DNA from: Candidatus Bathyarchaeota archaeon
Lineage (GTDB): Archaea; Thermoproteota; Bathyarchaeia; 40CM-2-53-6; DTGE01
Length of the DNA stretch: 64,000 nucleotides
NCBI GenBank assembly: GCA_018396725.1
Contig: JAGTRC010000006.1
Location: 22,958 to 86,957 of the forward strand
Reading direction: 5' to 3'
Below the pieces are notes generated by a model. The model saw only the letters and a list, made by a program, of their open reading frames with translations, did no database searches and was not told where the DNA came from. The position numbers and the translations under genes are program-made. This document shows positions 8,357 through 17,305 of this stretch, one piece after another; within the stretch, counting starts at the first letter, position 1, and each line of letters starts with the position of its first letter.

Positions 8357-9376
8357 CTACCTTTCAACGCGGAGGGATATCGTCTTGAAGGCCCTGACCC
8401 CGATCTTAGATATTGGATATATCCCTATCAGATCCTCTAATATGAGGAGGGTGCGGGCCAGTATGGCGAAGGCGAGTCCCACCTTGAGGTCGACGCCTAA
8501 CAGGTATAGGACGCCCACGATCCCACCCTCCTGGAACCCTAACCCCGAGGGCGTCAGGGGGATGAAGGAGAGGGCTGTGACCAGTGGATGGATCAGGAAG
8601 TAGCCCAGCCAGGATATCTCCCCTATGCCCAGCGCTAAGCCGATGAAGTACCATTCGAAGCCTTTAACGATCCAGGAGGCTACCGTGAGCAGGGTTATCT
8701 CATGGATTATGCTCTTCACCTTCGCAGCCTCCCTCTGGAACTCCGAGATCTTCCCTAGGAGCGGGGCGCCGAGTCTCTCCAATAATGGGACCCTAAATAT
8801 GAATCCCAGGATCCCGCCGGCCCTCCTCCACCACATGGCTGCAGCTATTAACCCGCTTCCAAGCAGCATCAGGGCCACCCCTACTATGGATAGGATGAAG
8901 AGGCTCTGAGATAGTTGAGCCGTGGATGCGAGGTATGCTATCGCCATGGCGCCGCCGAACATCTTAACCAGGAACTCGACCGATTGACAGCCGAGTATCG
9001 ATGAGAGGCCGACGGTTACGGGCAGCCCCTCGCCGTTCAGGAGCACAGGGACTATGAAGTATCCGGAGCGGGCGGGTGTAAAATCGCTGGCCAACATGCC
9101 GCCGAACTGGATTAGGAGCATCCTCCAGAAGCCGATCCTGAAGCCCATGGAGCCCAGGACGCGGATCAGCCTGAAGGCGAAGAGGAGGTTCATGGCAAGG
9201 TATGCGATCAGACATAAACCTATATAAGCCGGGTTAACCGTGACCAGCGTGGACCCCAACCCCTGCACTCCGACATACCATACAGCGGCTGCGACTATGG
9301 CTAATCCTATGAGCACCTGGATAAGGAGCATCCCCCTCGAATCCATCCTCAACCCCCTACGCACCCTCCACTCCAT
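8357..9376 (-). CDS. Polytopic membrane protein, lysylphosphatidylglycerol synthase TM / UPF0104 (AglD-like) family
   Basis: The 339-residue protein has about eight hydrophobic segments. It shows family-typical pieces: a basic N-terminus before TM1, GGMLASDFTPARSGYF in the middle, and PSGLGFQEGG near the C-terminus. Family members are flippase-like or glycosyl-transfer accessory proteins in lipid and cell-surface glycan pathways. The soluble synthase domain of bacterial MprF is absent. The start may be the first ATG or the ATG ten codons later (MDSRGMLL). Its upstream region is shared with the divergent membrane gene. Confidence 0.8.
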   Translation of the reverse strand: MEWRVRRGLRMDSRGMLLIQVLIGLAIVAAAVWYVGVQGLGSTLVTVNPAYIGLCLIAYLAMNLLFAFRLIRVLGSMGFRIGFWRMLLIQFGGMLASDFTPARSGYFIVPVLLNGEGLPVTVGLSSILGCQSVEFLVKMFGGAMAIAYLASTAQLSQSLFILSIVGVALMLLGSGLIAAAMWWRRAGGILGFIFRVPLLERLGAPLLGKISEFQREAAKVKSIIHEITLLTVASWIVKGFEWYFIGLALGIGEISWLGYFLIHPLVTALSFIPLTPSGLGFQEGGIVGVLYLLGVDLKVGLAFAILARTLLILEDLIGIYPISKIGVRAFKTISLRVER

Positions 9377-9379
9377 TTC

Positions 9380-9396
9380 TCCATTTATCCGGTGGA
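9380..9396. promoter_or_regulatory. Short dyad TCCA-N9-TGGA upstream of the flippase-like gene
   Basis: TCCATTTATCCGGTGGA lies immediately upstream of the minus-strand start at 9376. A near copy with one base fewer, TCCATTTATCGGTGGA, is upstream of lysW at 11961-11976. Both are dyads with TCCA/TGGA ends. This may be a shared regulator site or coincidence. Confidence 0.3.
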
Positions 9397-9478
9397 GTCA
9401 ACTCTATACTCTACGATCACCGTCGATTAAAGGCTTTCAGTACAGGAAGGGTAATTAATGATTTATCCTTAACCATGG

Positions 9479-10180
9479 ATGGTTGGGGGCTTTGAGAGGA
9501 TCATCCCAGCCCGATGGGCTGGATCCAGTGGGGAGGGGATGCCGGGCGTGTATCATGCGTTGAGGGGGCTCCTCGCGCGCCACGCGAGGATCTTAGCGGC
9601 GGTGATCCTAGTGGGGTTGACGCTCGGGATTTTAAGGACTAGATGGGCTGTCTTCATAACCCTGAGCCTGGCGGGGGGATTCCCCCTAGCCATACTATAT
9701 GGGGGGAGGATCGGTCTTCCCCCGTTCATATCATGCATTTTCGTGGTGGCGCTCGACTTGGCGTTGGCTTTCACTGCTTTAACAATCCTCCGCGGCCTCG
9801 GGGAATACTGGAGCAGGAGATGCGGGAGGGTTGGGTCTTATCTGGAGAGGCTGAGGAGCAGGTACATCCCCCTGGCCCGTGGGGGAGGCAGCTCCAGGCT
9901 GAGGGGGCTCAGCACCGCCGGCCTAATGATCCTAGCCACGATGTTTGTAGGATGGTGGCTTCCAGTCGTGATCTCCTATCTCCTCAACCTCGAGTTGAGG
10001 AGGGCCTTGAAACTCATAGCTTTAGGATTGGCTTTAGGGGGCGTATTCGCCTGGGCCTTATACTCTGGGCTTGCCGTGGCGATACCTAACCCGATGCTTT
10101 TAACGGTGGCCCTCCTGGGAATCTTTACGGGGTTGGCTCAGATGCTCGAGAGGGCTATGGGTAGAGGGAAAACCCTATAA
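9479..10180 (+). CDS. Predicted integral membrane protein of unknown function
   Basis: The 233-residue protein has about five to six predicted membrane segments: AAVILVGLTLGIL, AVFITLSLAGGFPLAILYGG, FISCIFVVALDLALAFTAL, GLMILATMFVGWWLPVVISYLL, and two near the C-terminus. A basic cytoplasmic loop rich in Arg separates the halves. The layout loosely resembles archaeal small multidrug-export (PF06695-like) proteins, but no diagnostic motif is certain. The start could be 9479 or the ATG at about 9539 (MPGVYHALRG), which follows a GGGGAGGGG stretch. It is divergent from the flippase-like gene. Confidence 0.6.
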   Translation: MVGGFERIIPARWAGSSGEGMPGVYHALRGLLARHARILAAVILVGLTLGILRTRWAVFITLSLAGGFPLAILYGGRIGLPPFISCIFVVALDLALAFTALTILRGLGEYWSRRCGRVGSYLERLRSRYIPLARGGGSSRLRGLSTAGLMILATMFVGWWLPVVISYLLNLELRRALKLIALGLALGGVFAWALYSGLAVAIPNPMLLTVALLGIFTGLAQMLERAMGRGKTL

Positions 10181-10254
10181 GGGGAAGCCTCGCCAATAGG
10201 AAGGGGATGTGGAGGCAGGCGTATGAAGGGAAGGGATGGAGTTCTCCCATGGAT

Positions 10255-10287
10255 CCCTTAAAGGGTTAGGGATGTGTTCCACATCCC
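10255..10287. promoter_or_regulatory. Two adjacent inverted repeats before the homocitrate/isopropylmalate synthase gene
   Basis: CCCTTAAAGGG (10255-10265) is followed by GGGATGTG-TTC-CACATCCC (10269-10287), a perfect 8-bp stem with a 3-base loop. They sit 67 bases upstream of the synthase start and 75 bases after the preceding membrane gene. They could be an operator or attenuator for the lysine genes, or a terminator for the upstream gene; no T-run follows directly. Confidence 0.4.
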
Positions 10288-10353
10288 GTGGATGGATGCC
10301 TGCTCTACGATACGGGTCGTCTTCTATCCCGATTCACTTAGGGGGTTTTAGCC

Positions 10354-11916
10354 GTGGCTTGGAGGAGATTCCTTAGTGGATGGGGTGATGTAAGCCTACC
10401 CGAGAGGGTTAGGTTCCTGGATACGACCCTGAGGGATGGGGAGCAGACGCCGGGCGTGGCTTTACTCCCCGAGGAGAAGCTGGAGATAGCGAGGCAGCTG
10501 GATGCCCTAGGCGTCGACATGATAGAGGCGGGTTTCCCAGCTGCTTCCAAGGGGGAGTTGGAGGCTGTGAGGGCTATAGCCCGGGAGGATTTGAAGGCTG
10601 AGATAGTGGCTTTAGCCCGATCGGATAGGGGGGATATAGAGCTCGCCGCCTCGTGTGACGTGGATTGCATCCACACGTTCATAGCTACGAGCGAGATACA
10701 CTTGAAGAAGAAGCTCAAGTTGTCCAGGGAGGAAGTGTTGAACAGGGCTGTCGAGGGCGTGGAGCTGGTGAAGGAGCACGGGTTGAAATGCGAGTTCTCG
10801 GCTGAGGATGCCACCAGGAGCGACTTGGACTTCCTGGTTCAGGTTTATAGGGCGGTCACCGACGCCGGAGCGGATAGGATAGACATACCCGACACGGTGG
10901 GGGTGGCCATACCCCGCTCCATGCACAATATAGTTAAGTGCGTGAGGCAGGCCGTCCACGTGCCTGTGGCGGTCCACTGCCACGACGATATGGGGTTGGC
11001 TGTGGCCAACTCCCTCGCCGGGGTGGAGGCGGGAGCGGAGGAGATCCATGCGACCATCAATGGTTTAGGGGAGAGGGCGGGGAACGCCAGCCTCGAGGAG
11101 GCCGCCCTAGCCTTATATGCGCTATACGGGGTTGAGACCGGCCTGAACTACGGGGAGATGTATCGCACGAGCCAGCTGGTGTCCAAGCTTACGGGTGTCA
11201 GGTTGCCCCCCAACAAGGCGGTCGTGGGGGACAACGCGTTCGCCCATGAATCTGGGATACACGCCCATGGGGTCCTCTCCTCGCCTGAGACCTATGAGCC
11301 GCTCCCCCCGGAGCTTGTGGGTCATAGGAGGAGGATCGTCGCGGGCAAGCATGCGGGCCGCCATGGGGTGGAGGCCATACTTAGGGAGATGGGCTTGATG
11401 CTCTCCCCGGCGCAGCTGGATGAGGTCGTCTCCAGGGTTAAGGAGCTGGGGGATAAGGGTAGGAAGGTCACGGAGATGGACCTCCTCTACATAGTTGAGA
11501 CCGTGGCGGGCAGGATAAAGCCGGAGAAGAGGAGGATAAAGCTTAAGGATCTGATAGTCGTCACGGGCGATAAGACGACGCCGACCGCCACCATCCGCCT
11601 AGTGATAGACGGGGTTGAGTATAAGAACTCGGATTTCGGGGTTGGACCCATAGACGCGGTGATGAAGGCTTTCCAGGGCATAATGAGCAGCGTGGCTAAC
11701 TTCAGGCTGGTCGACTTCAAGCTTGACGCCATAACTGGGGGTAGCGACGCCCTGGCCAACGTGGCGGTGAAGCTTGCGGACGAGGCCGGCCGGATGGCCT
11801 CCGGCAAGGGCGTCAGGGAGGATATCGTGATGGCCGGGGTGGAGGCGGTTATAGATGCTGCGAATAGGCTTTTAAATATAAGGTCCACGTTTCAGGATGC
11901 TCGAAGAACCATCTAA
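10354..11916 (+). CDS. 2-isopropylmalate / homocitrate / citramalate synthase family protein
   Basis: The 520-residue enzyme condenses acetyl-CoA with a 2-oxo acid. The HMGL-like barrel has the signature [18 protein letters not shown] near the N-terminus, the metal motif HCHDDMGLA (the H-x-H set), and [14 protein letters not shown]. The last 120 residues are a LeuA-type allosteric dimer domain ([14 protein letters not shown]...[14 protein letters not shown]). Sequence alone cannot separate 2-oxoisovalerate (leucine), 2-oxoglutarate (homocitrate, lysine) and pyruvate (citramalate) specificity. Its position just upstream of lysW-lysK favours homocitrate synthase; the regulatory domain is more typical of isopropylmalate synthase. 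The start is GTG at 10354. Confidence 0.9.
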   Translation: MAWRRFLSGWGDVSLPERVRFLDTTLRDGEQTPGVALLPEEKLEIARQLDALGVDMIEAGFPAASKGELEAVRAIAREDLKAEIVALARSDRGDIELAASCDVDCIHTFIATSEIHLKKKLKLSREEVLNRAVEGVELVKEHGLKCEFSAEDATRSDLDFLVQVYRAVTDAGADRIDIPDTVGVAIPRSMHNIVKCVRQAVHVPVAVHCHDDMGLAVANSLAGVEAGAEEIHATINGLGERAGNASLEEAALALYALYGVETGLNYGEMYRTSQLVSKLTGVRLPPNKAVVGDNAFAHESGIHAHGVLSSPETYEPLPPELVGHRRRIVAGKHAGRHGVEAILREMGLMLSPAQLDEVVSRVKELGDKGRKVTEMDLLYIVETVAGRIKPEKRRIKLKDLIVVTGDKTTPTATIRLVIDGVEYKNSDFGVGPIDAVMKAFQGIMSSVANFRLVDFKLDAITGGSDALANVAVKLADEAGRMASGKGVREDIVMAGVEAVIDAANRLLNIRSTFQDARRTI

Positions 11917-11939
11917 TAATCCTTGAAATACATGGTTTT

Positions 11940-12010
11940 AAACAGAATTTTTTTTATTTATCCATTTATCGGTGGATTTAACGTTAGCGGACAACAAAGT
12001 TTATTAACGA
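11940..12010 (+). promoter_or_regulatory. Probable promoter region of the lysW-lysK operon
   Basis: The 162-base gap before lysW is strikingly A+T-rich in a G+C-rich region: an 8-T run with TTTATTTAT (11949-11960), the dyad TCCATTTATCGGTGGA (11961-11976), and TTTATTAAC at about 12000. One of the T/A stretches is a plausible TATA box. The exact start site cannot be placed. Confidence 0.45.
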
Positions 12011-12078
12011 TTCACTTATCGAGTATACTGAACCTTCAAGGCGGGTTAAACCGGAGAACCATAGGGATGAGATGGGAG

Positions 12079-12258
12079 ATGGGTAAGAAGGTGCTGTGCC
12101 CTGAGTGTGGAGCCGAATTCGAGGCGCCGGACGACGTCATGTTGAGGGAAGTGATCACCTGCCCCGACTGCGGCCTCGAAATGGAGGTCAAGGAGATCCA
12201 CGAATGCGACGTTAAGGTGGAGAAGATAGTCCTTGAAAGGGAGGACTGGGGTGAATAA
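12079..12258 (+). CDS. lysW: LysW, amino-group carrier protein
   Basis: The 59-residue acidic carrier protein has a zinc ribbon (CPEC 7-10, CPDC 28-31) and ends in EDWGE, whose terminal glutamate gamma-carboxyl is the attachment point for 2-aminoadipate (or glutamate). The frame is open further upstream, but the start is placed at ATG 12079 because LysW proteins begin just before the first CxxC and the upstream codons look like translated promoter. It heads lysW-X-Y-Z-J-K; the next gene continues in the same frame after the TAA. Confidence 0.93.
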   Translation: MGKKVLCPECGAEFEAPDDVMLREVITCPDCGLEMEVKEIHECDVKVEKIVLEREDWGE

Positions 12259-12261
12259 GAG

Positions 12262-13116
12262 CTGACGGCATCCCTCGGCCTAATATACGATAAGATAAGG
12301 CCTGAAGAGCGCATGCTGATGGAGTCGGCTAGGAGGAGGGGGATACCCCTAAAGCTTTACGACGCCGAACATAATTATTTCAGGCTTACAGGGGATGGAG
12401 AGGAGGACTTCGAACAGGTCGTTCTCCAGAGGTGCATGAGCTACTTCAGGGCCCTACACCTCACAGCCTTCCTCGAAGGGAGGGGAGTCGAGGTCGTGAA
12501 CTCCTTCCAGGCAGCCGTGATCTGCGGCAACAAGGCCTTAACTTCGATAACGCTGGCCAAGGCGGGGATCCCAATCCCGAGGACCATGCTGGCCTTCACG
12601 GAGGAGGCCGCCCTCAGCGCCCTGGATGAACTGGGCTACCCGGCGATACTTAAGCCGGTGATAGGGAGCTGGGGAAGGCTCATAGCCCCATTAAAGGATC
12701 CGGACTCAGCCAGGGCATTCATCGAGAACAGGGAGTACATGTTCCCCATCTACCAAGTATACTACCTGCAGGAGATGGTTGAGAAGCCCGACAGGGATAT
12801 TAGATGCTTCGTCATAGGCGACCGGGCGGTGGCAGCTATATACCGGTATCCCGCCCCCGGGGAATGGAAGACCAACGTGGCGAGGGGGGGAAGGGCGGAG
12901 CCGTGCAAGGTGACGGGGGAGCTCGAGGAGGCCGCGGTGAAAGCTGCGGAGACCGTTGGGGGAGGAGTGTTCGGAGTTGACCTCATGGAGAGCGATAGGG
13001 GACTACTAGTCCACGAGGTGAACTACACCACGGAGTTCAAGACCACGGTCAACGCCACCGGAGTGGACATCCCAGGCCTCATAATAGACTACGCGTTAAG
13101 CCTCGCCAAGGAATAG
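12262..13116 (+). CDS. lysX: LysX, LysW-2-aminoadipate (or glutamate) ligase; probable CTG start
   Basis: This ATP-grasp ligase links the alpha-amino group of 2-aminoadipate (or glutamate in bifunctional systems) to the LysW C-terminus. Visible motifs are CGNKALTSITLAKAGIPIP, AILKPVIGSWGR, the metal-binding FGVDLME and HEVNYTTEFK. The first ATG (12313) would remove the conserved first beta-strand. The same frame reads ASLGLIYDKIRPEER directly upstream, and the only sensible start is CTG at 12262, with GGGGTGA at 12248-12254 as ribosome-binding site inside the end of lysW. With that start the protein is 284 residues, the usual LysX length. Confidence 0.88.
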   Translation: MTASLGLIYDKIRPEERMLMESARRRGIPLKLYDAEHNYFRLTGDGEEDFEQVVLQRCMSYFRALHLTAFLEGRGVEVVNSFQAAVICGNKALTSITLAKAGIPIPRTMLAFTEEAALSALDELGYPAILKPVIGSWGRLIAPLKDPDSARAFIENREYMFPIYQVYYLQEMVEKPDRDIRCFVIGDRAVAAIYRYPAPGEWKTNVARGGRAEPCKVTGELEEAAVKAAETVGGGVFGVDLMESDRGLLVHEVNYTTEFKTTVNATGVDIPGLIIDYALSLAKE

Positions 13117-13133
13117 GAGGAGGGGGGGCCGGG

Positions 13134-14192
13134 TTGACGGTTAAAGTAGGGGTTATAGGGGCTACGGGATACGTGGGAGGGGAGCTTCTGAGGCTCCTAT
13201 TAGGCCATCCCATGGTTGAGGTGAAGAAGGCGACATCCAGGGCCTACGCTGGGAAATACCTGTTTAAGCTGCATCCGAACCTCAGGGGGAGGACCGATCT
13301 GAAGTTCACACCGCCCAACCTTGAGGCCGTCGCCTCTGAATGCGACCTGGTCTTCACGGCCACTCCCCATGGAGCCGCCATGGAGTATATGCCTTCCCTG
13401 CTGGAGCGGGATGTCAGGGTGATCGATATGAGCGCGGATCACAGGCTCAGGGATCCGGAAGCCTATCCGAAATGGTATGGATGGACCCATAAGCACCCCG
13501 AACTCCTGGAGAAGGCCGTCTACGGCCTACCAGAGCTGCATAGAACCCGTATAAGATCGGCTTCACTGGTGGCCTGTCCGGGATGCATGGCCACCACCGT
13601 CATACTAGGGCTCGCACCCCTAGTCAAGGAGAAGGTGATAGATGAAGGGCACATAGTAGCCGACTCCAAGATAGGGTCGTCGGGGGCGGGGGCCAACCCT
13701 ACCCCCGCCTCCCACCATCCCGAGAGGGCTGGAGGGGTTAGACCATACAAGGTTGTAGGCCACCGCCACATCGCGGAGATGGAGCAGGAGCTCAGCATCC
13801 TCGCAGGATCCCCCGTAATGATCGCCTTCACCCCCCACGCCGTAGGGATGGTCAGAGGCATCCTGTCCACGATCCACACCTTCACGGTGGAGCCCCTGGA
13901 TACCCCTAGGGTTTGGAGGATCTACCGCTCCTCCTACGGGGACGAGCCCTTCATAAGGCTGGTCAAGGACAGGGAGGGCGTGCATCAGCTCCCCAACCCC
14001 ATGGTGATCACAGGCTCAAACTACTGCGATATAGGATTTGAACTGGACAGCCACGCCTCTAGGCTGATAGTCTTCTCCGCCCTGGACAACCTCGTCAAAG
14101 GCGCGGCCGGCCAGGGCATCCAATGCATGAACATAATGTACGGGTTCGATGAACGGGAGGGCCTCGAACACCCAGGGCTGCATCCAGTATAG
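13134..14192 (+). CDS. lysY: LysY, LysW-aminoadipyl/glutamyl 6-phosphate reductase
   Basis: The 352-residue ArgC-family NADPH reductase has a Rossmann loop GVIGATGYVGGELLRLL at the N-terminus and the catalytic cysteine in LVACPGCMATT. SKIGSSGAGANPTPASHH and VVGHRHIAEMEQEL follow as in ArgC/LysY. It reduces the LysW-bound acyl phosphate made by LysZ to the semialdehyde. The start is TTG at 13134, preceded by GGAGGAGGGGGG. It lies 17 bases after lysX and 3 before lysZ. Confidence 0.93.
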   Translation: MTVKVGVIGATGYVGGELLRLLLGHPMVEVKKATSRAYAGKYLFKLHPNLRGRTDLKFTPPNLEAVASECDLVFTATPHGAAMEYMPSLLERDVRVIDMSADHRLRDPEAYPKWYGWTHKHPELLEKAVYGLPELHRTRIRSASLVACPGCMATTVILGLAPLVKEKVIDEGHIVADSKIGSSGAGANPTPASHHPERAGGVRPYKVVGHRHIAEMEQELSILAGSPVMIAFTPHAVGMVRGILSTIHTFTVEPLDTPRVWRIYRSSYGDEPFIRLVKDREGVHQLPNPMVITGSNYCDIGFELDSHASRLIVFSALDNLVKGAAGQGIQCMNIMYGFDEREGLEHPGLHPV

Positions 14193-14195
14193 TAG

Positions 14196-15035
14196 ATGGC
14201 TAATGATGAATGGTGGTCTGGCTTGAGGATTGTGGTGAAGCTTGGAGGATCTATATTTGAGAGGGCTGCCTCCAAGCCCTTCATAGAAGATGTGAAAACC
14301 ATATATGACCAGGGTCATAGGCTGGTGCTGATCCACGGCGGGGGTAGGATCGTGAGCGAGGTCTCCAAGAGGATGGGTAAGGAGCCCCGCTTCGTCGTCT
14401 CCCCTAAAGGGTTTAGGAGCCGTTACACCGACGAGGAGGACATCCAGATATACTCCATGGTCATGGCGGGGAAGGTGAATAAATCATTGGTCTCAGCCTT
14501 CCTGAGCGGAGGCTTACCGGCTGTAGGGTTATCAGGCCTCGACGGCGCCACCGTTAAGGCCAGGCGTAAGAGGGAGCTCCTCATAGTCGACGAGAACGGG
14601 AGGAGGCGCATAATAGATGGCGACTACAGCGGCAAGATAGAAGAGGTGGATCCAAGCCTGATAAACCTGCTCCTCGGGGAAGGGTACCTGCCCATAGTCT
14701 CCCCCATGGCCTTAGGGGAGCATTACGAGCCCCTAAACGTGGATGGAGATAGGCTGGCCGCCCACGTGGCGGGCGCGTTGAAGGCGGACGCCCTCGTAAT
14801 ATTCACTGATGTGGAGGGCGTGATCCTGGATGGGAGAACCATTGGAAAGTTGACCTACATGGAAGCCGAGGAGGTGCTCCCCAGGATAGGGCATGGAATG
14901 ACCACCAAGGTCTACGCTGCCCTGGAGGCATTGGACATGGGGGTTAAGGAGGTTAGGATCTCATCGGGTCTGAGGGATAAGCCCTTAACGGAGGCCCTGA
15001 CGGGCGACGCTGGGACGCTGATCACTCATGCCTGA
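14196..15035 (+). CDS. lysZ: LysZ, LysW-aminoadipate/glutamate kinase
   Basis: The 279-residue ArgB-family amino-acid kinase has VVKLGGSIFE near the N-terminus (with the normal lysine), IHGGGRIVSEV, SRYTDEED and TDVEGVILDG motifs. It phosphorylates the free side-chain carboxylate of LysW-bound aminoadipate (or glutamate). It overlaps lysJ by 8 bases. The SRYTDEE segment is the kind seen in LysZ rather than free-substrate ArgB, but substrate range cannot be read directly. Confidence 0.92.
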   Translation: MANDEWWSGLRIVVKLGGSIFERAASKPFIEDVKTIYDQGHRLVLIHGGGRIVSEVSKRMGKEPRFVVSPKGFRSRYTDEEDIQIYSMVMAGKVNKSLVSAFLSGGLPAVGLSGLDGATVKARRKRELLIVDENGRRRIIDGDYSGKIEEVDPSLINLLLGEGYLPIVSPMALGEHYEPLNVDGDRLAAHVAGALKADALVIFTDVEGVILDGRTIGKLTYMEAEEVLPRIGHGMTTKVYAALEALDMGVKEVRISSGLRDKPLTEALTGDAGTLITHA

Positions 15036-16242
15036 GGATTCCAAGGGGATAATCGAGAAGGAGGACAGGTACGGCGCCAACGTATACGCTAAGAGGCCCA
15101 TAGTATTGGCTAGGGGTAGGGGAGCCACTCTATGGGACATCAACGGCGTAGAGTACATAGACTGCACGGGGGGCTACGGCACGTGCATACTGGGATACAG
15201 CCATCCAGAGGTGGTTAAGGCGGTTAACCGGCAATTGAGGCTCCTCTCATCCTGCCACGGCTACGCCTACAACGAGGCTAGAGCGGAGCTCCTAGAGTTG
15301 ATAGCGGAGATATCCCCCAAGGGATTGGATAAGAGCTTCCTCTCCAATAGTGGGGCTGAAGCCGTGGAATGCGCCTTGAAGCTGGCCCGCAAATACACCG
15401 GCAGGAGGAAGATCGTAGCAGCGGTGGGGGGATACCACGGCAAGACCATGGGTGCCCTATCCGCGACGTGGAACCCCAAGTATAGGGGGGGCTTCGAACC
15501 GCTCCTCGAAGGGGTCACCCATATACCCTACGGGAAGATGGACGATAAAGTCTATGAGAAGGTTGATGGGGAGACGGCCGCCGTTATAGTTGAGCCCATC
15601 CAAGGCGAAGGCGGGGTCAGGATCCCCCCTCCGGATTATCTCAGGGCCCTCCGGGACCTATGCGATGAGAGGGGCGTCCTCCTCGTATTCGACGAGGTTC
15701 AGACGGGGTTCGGCAGGACCGGGAGGATATTCGCCTGCGAACACTGGAATGTGACGCCGGACATCCTATGCGCCGCGAAGGGCTGGGCGGGCGGATTACC
15801 CATAGGGATAACCGTATCCTCAAGAGAGATAATGGGCTGCCTGGGGAGGGGCGAGCATACATCCACCTATGGGGGGAACCCGGTGGTCGCAGCCGCAGCC
15901 CTAGCCTCAATAAAGGTTCTCCTAAAGGAGAGGCTCCACGAGAGGGCCTCGAGGCTGGGCGCACATCTGCTGGGAAAGCTTAAGATGATGGAGTCCAAGT
16001 ACTCCATAGTGAGGGAGGGGAGGGGCCTAGGCTTAATGGCCGCCCTCGAACTCAGATTCGACGTATTAGACGTTATAATGGGGGCCATGGAGCGGCGCGT
16101 CCTAGTCCTGGATGCGGGAAGGAACGTGGTTAGATTCCTGCCACCCCTAGTGATTAGGAAATGGCAGATAGATAGGGTAGTCCAAGTATTGGATGAGCTG
16201 ATAGAGGCTAAGGAGGATGGAATACGCGGTAAAGCTGCTTGA
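15028..16242 (+). CDS. lysJ: LysJ, LysW-aminoadipate/glutamate semialdehyde aminotransferase
   Basis: The 404-residue class III aminotransferase has SNSGAEAVECALKLARK, GGYHGKTMGALSAT, the cofactor aspartate in LVFDEVQTGFGRTG, and the PLP lysine in CAAKGWAGGLPIG. It converts the LysW-bound semialdehyde to LysW-lysine (or LysW-ornithine). It begins inside lysZ (8-base overlap) and ends 26 bases inside lysK, a tightly coupled arrangement. Confidence 0.92.
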   Translation: MPEDSKGIIEKEDRYGANVYAKRPIVLARGRGATLWDINGVEYIDCTGGYGTCILGYSHPEVVKAVNRQLRLLSSCHGYAYNEARAELLELIAEISPKGLDKSFLSNSGAEAVECALKLARKYTGRRKIVAAVGGYHGKTMGALSATWNPKYRGGFEPLLEGVTHIPYGKMDDKVYEKVDGETAAVIVEPIQGEGGVRIPPPDYLRALRDLCDERGVLLVFDEVQTGFGRTGRIFACEHWNVTPDILCAAKGWAGGLPIGITVSSREIMGCLGRGEHTSTYGGNPVVAAAALASIKVLLKERLHERASRLGAHLLGKLKMMESKYSIVREGRGLGLMAALELRFDVLDVIMGAMERRVLVLDAGRNVVRFLPPLVIRKWQIDRVVQVLDELIEAKEDGIRGKAA

Positions 16243-17305
16243 AGACATGCTCAGGATATACAGCCCCACAGGATATGAATCCAGGCTGGGCGGATACCTG
16301 GAGGAGGCTATGAAAAATCTAGGATTCCACGTCGAAACCGATAGGGTTGGGAACGTTATAGGCCGTATAGGGGAAGGAGATGTGGAGATCCTCCTATGCG
16401 GGCATATGGACACCGTCCCGGGGGAGATACCTGTCAAGCGTATAGGATACAACCTTTACGGCAGGGGCGTCGTCGACGCTAAGGGCGCCCTAGCAGCCAT
16501 GATAATGGCGGCCTACAAAGCCGGCTCAAAGGACATCGGCGGCAAGGCCAGAATAACGGTTGCATGCCTCGTGGATGAGGAAGGAGAGAGTAGGGGCGCG
16601 AGGGAATTAGCCGCCTCGGATAAGCCGCCCAGCTACCTCGTGTACGGGGAGCCCAGCGGCGTCGACGGCATCATAATCGGATATAAAGGGGCCTTAAAGG
16701 TTTCATTGGAGGTGTCCACGGCTCCAGGCCACTCCGCGTCTCCATGGCTTTACCCCAACGCCGTGGAGGAGGCCTTCGAGATATGGAGGATCCTCAAGAG
16801 GGAAGTGATGGGGTCGGGGAGCTACTTCGACTCGGTTACAGGATGCCTCACGAGGATTGAGGGCGGGGAGGGCTTCAGTAGGACACCGGCTAAATGCGTT
16901 ATGGAGATGGACTTCAGGGTTCCCCCAGGCATCCCATGGCGTAGAGTCCGTGCCTCCATAGAGGAGAAGGCTCTAAGCTATGCTGAGGGAAAGGAGAACT
17001 TAAGGGTTCGAGTATGGGATGGGGATGGGGTGGACGCCTTCACGGCTTCTAAGGATTCCCCCCTGGTATCGGCGTTCTCCATAGCTGTACGAAAGGCGAC
17101 GGGGAAGCGGCCCATCCTATTAAAGAAGACGGGGACCTCCGACTTGAACATCCTAGCCCAGGTTTGGAGGATCCCCATGATCGCCTACGGCCCAGGGGAC
17201 TCCAGGCTGGACCACACGCCGGACGAGCATCTAGACGTCAAGGAGTACCTCTCCTCGATAGAGGTCTTAAGGGAAGCGTTGAGGTGGCTCATAGGAATCC
17301 GATGA
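16217..17305 (+). CDS. lysK: LysK, LysW-lysine/ornithine hydrolase
   Basis: The 362-residue M20-family zinc peptidase releases lysine (or ornithine) from LysW. Motifs are LLCGHMDTVPGEI (first zinc ligand region), RGVVDAKGALAAM (bridging aspartate), LVDEEGESRGARE (catalytic glutamates) and GTSDLNILAQ near the C-terminus. The start ATG at 16217 follows AGGAGG with no spacer, so initiation probably depends on coupling to lysJ, which it overlaps by 26 bases. The 3' end abuts a truncated nucleotidyltransferase fragment. Confidence 0.92.
   Translation: MEYAVKLLEDMLRIYSPTGYESRLGGYLEEAMKNLGFHVETDRVGNVIGRIGEGDVEILLCGHMDTVPGEIPVKRIGYNLYGRGVVDAKGALAAMIMAAYKAGSKDIGGKARITVACLVDEEGESRGARELAASDKPPSYLVYGEPSGVDGIIIGYKGALKVSLEVSTAPGHSASPWLYPNAVEEAFEIWRILKREVMGSGSYFDSVTGCLTRIEGGEGFSRTPAKCVMEMDFRVPPGIPWRRVRASIEEKALSYAEGKENLRVRVWDGDGVDAFTASKDSPLVSAFSIAVRKATGKRPILLKKTGTSDLNILAQVWRIPMIAYGPGDSRLDHTPDEHLDVKEYLSSIEVLREALRWLIGIR

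Noticed and set aside
11923..12078. N-terminal extension of LysW
   Set aside because: LysW proteins begin just before the first CxxC; the extension translates the A+T-rich promoter region.
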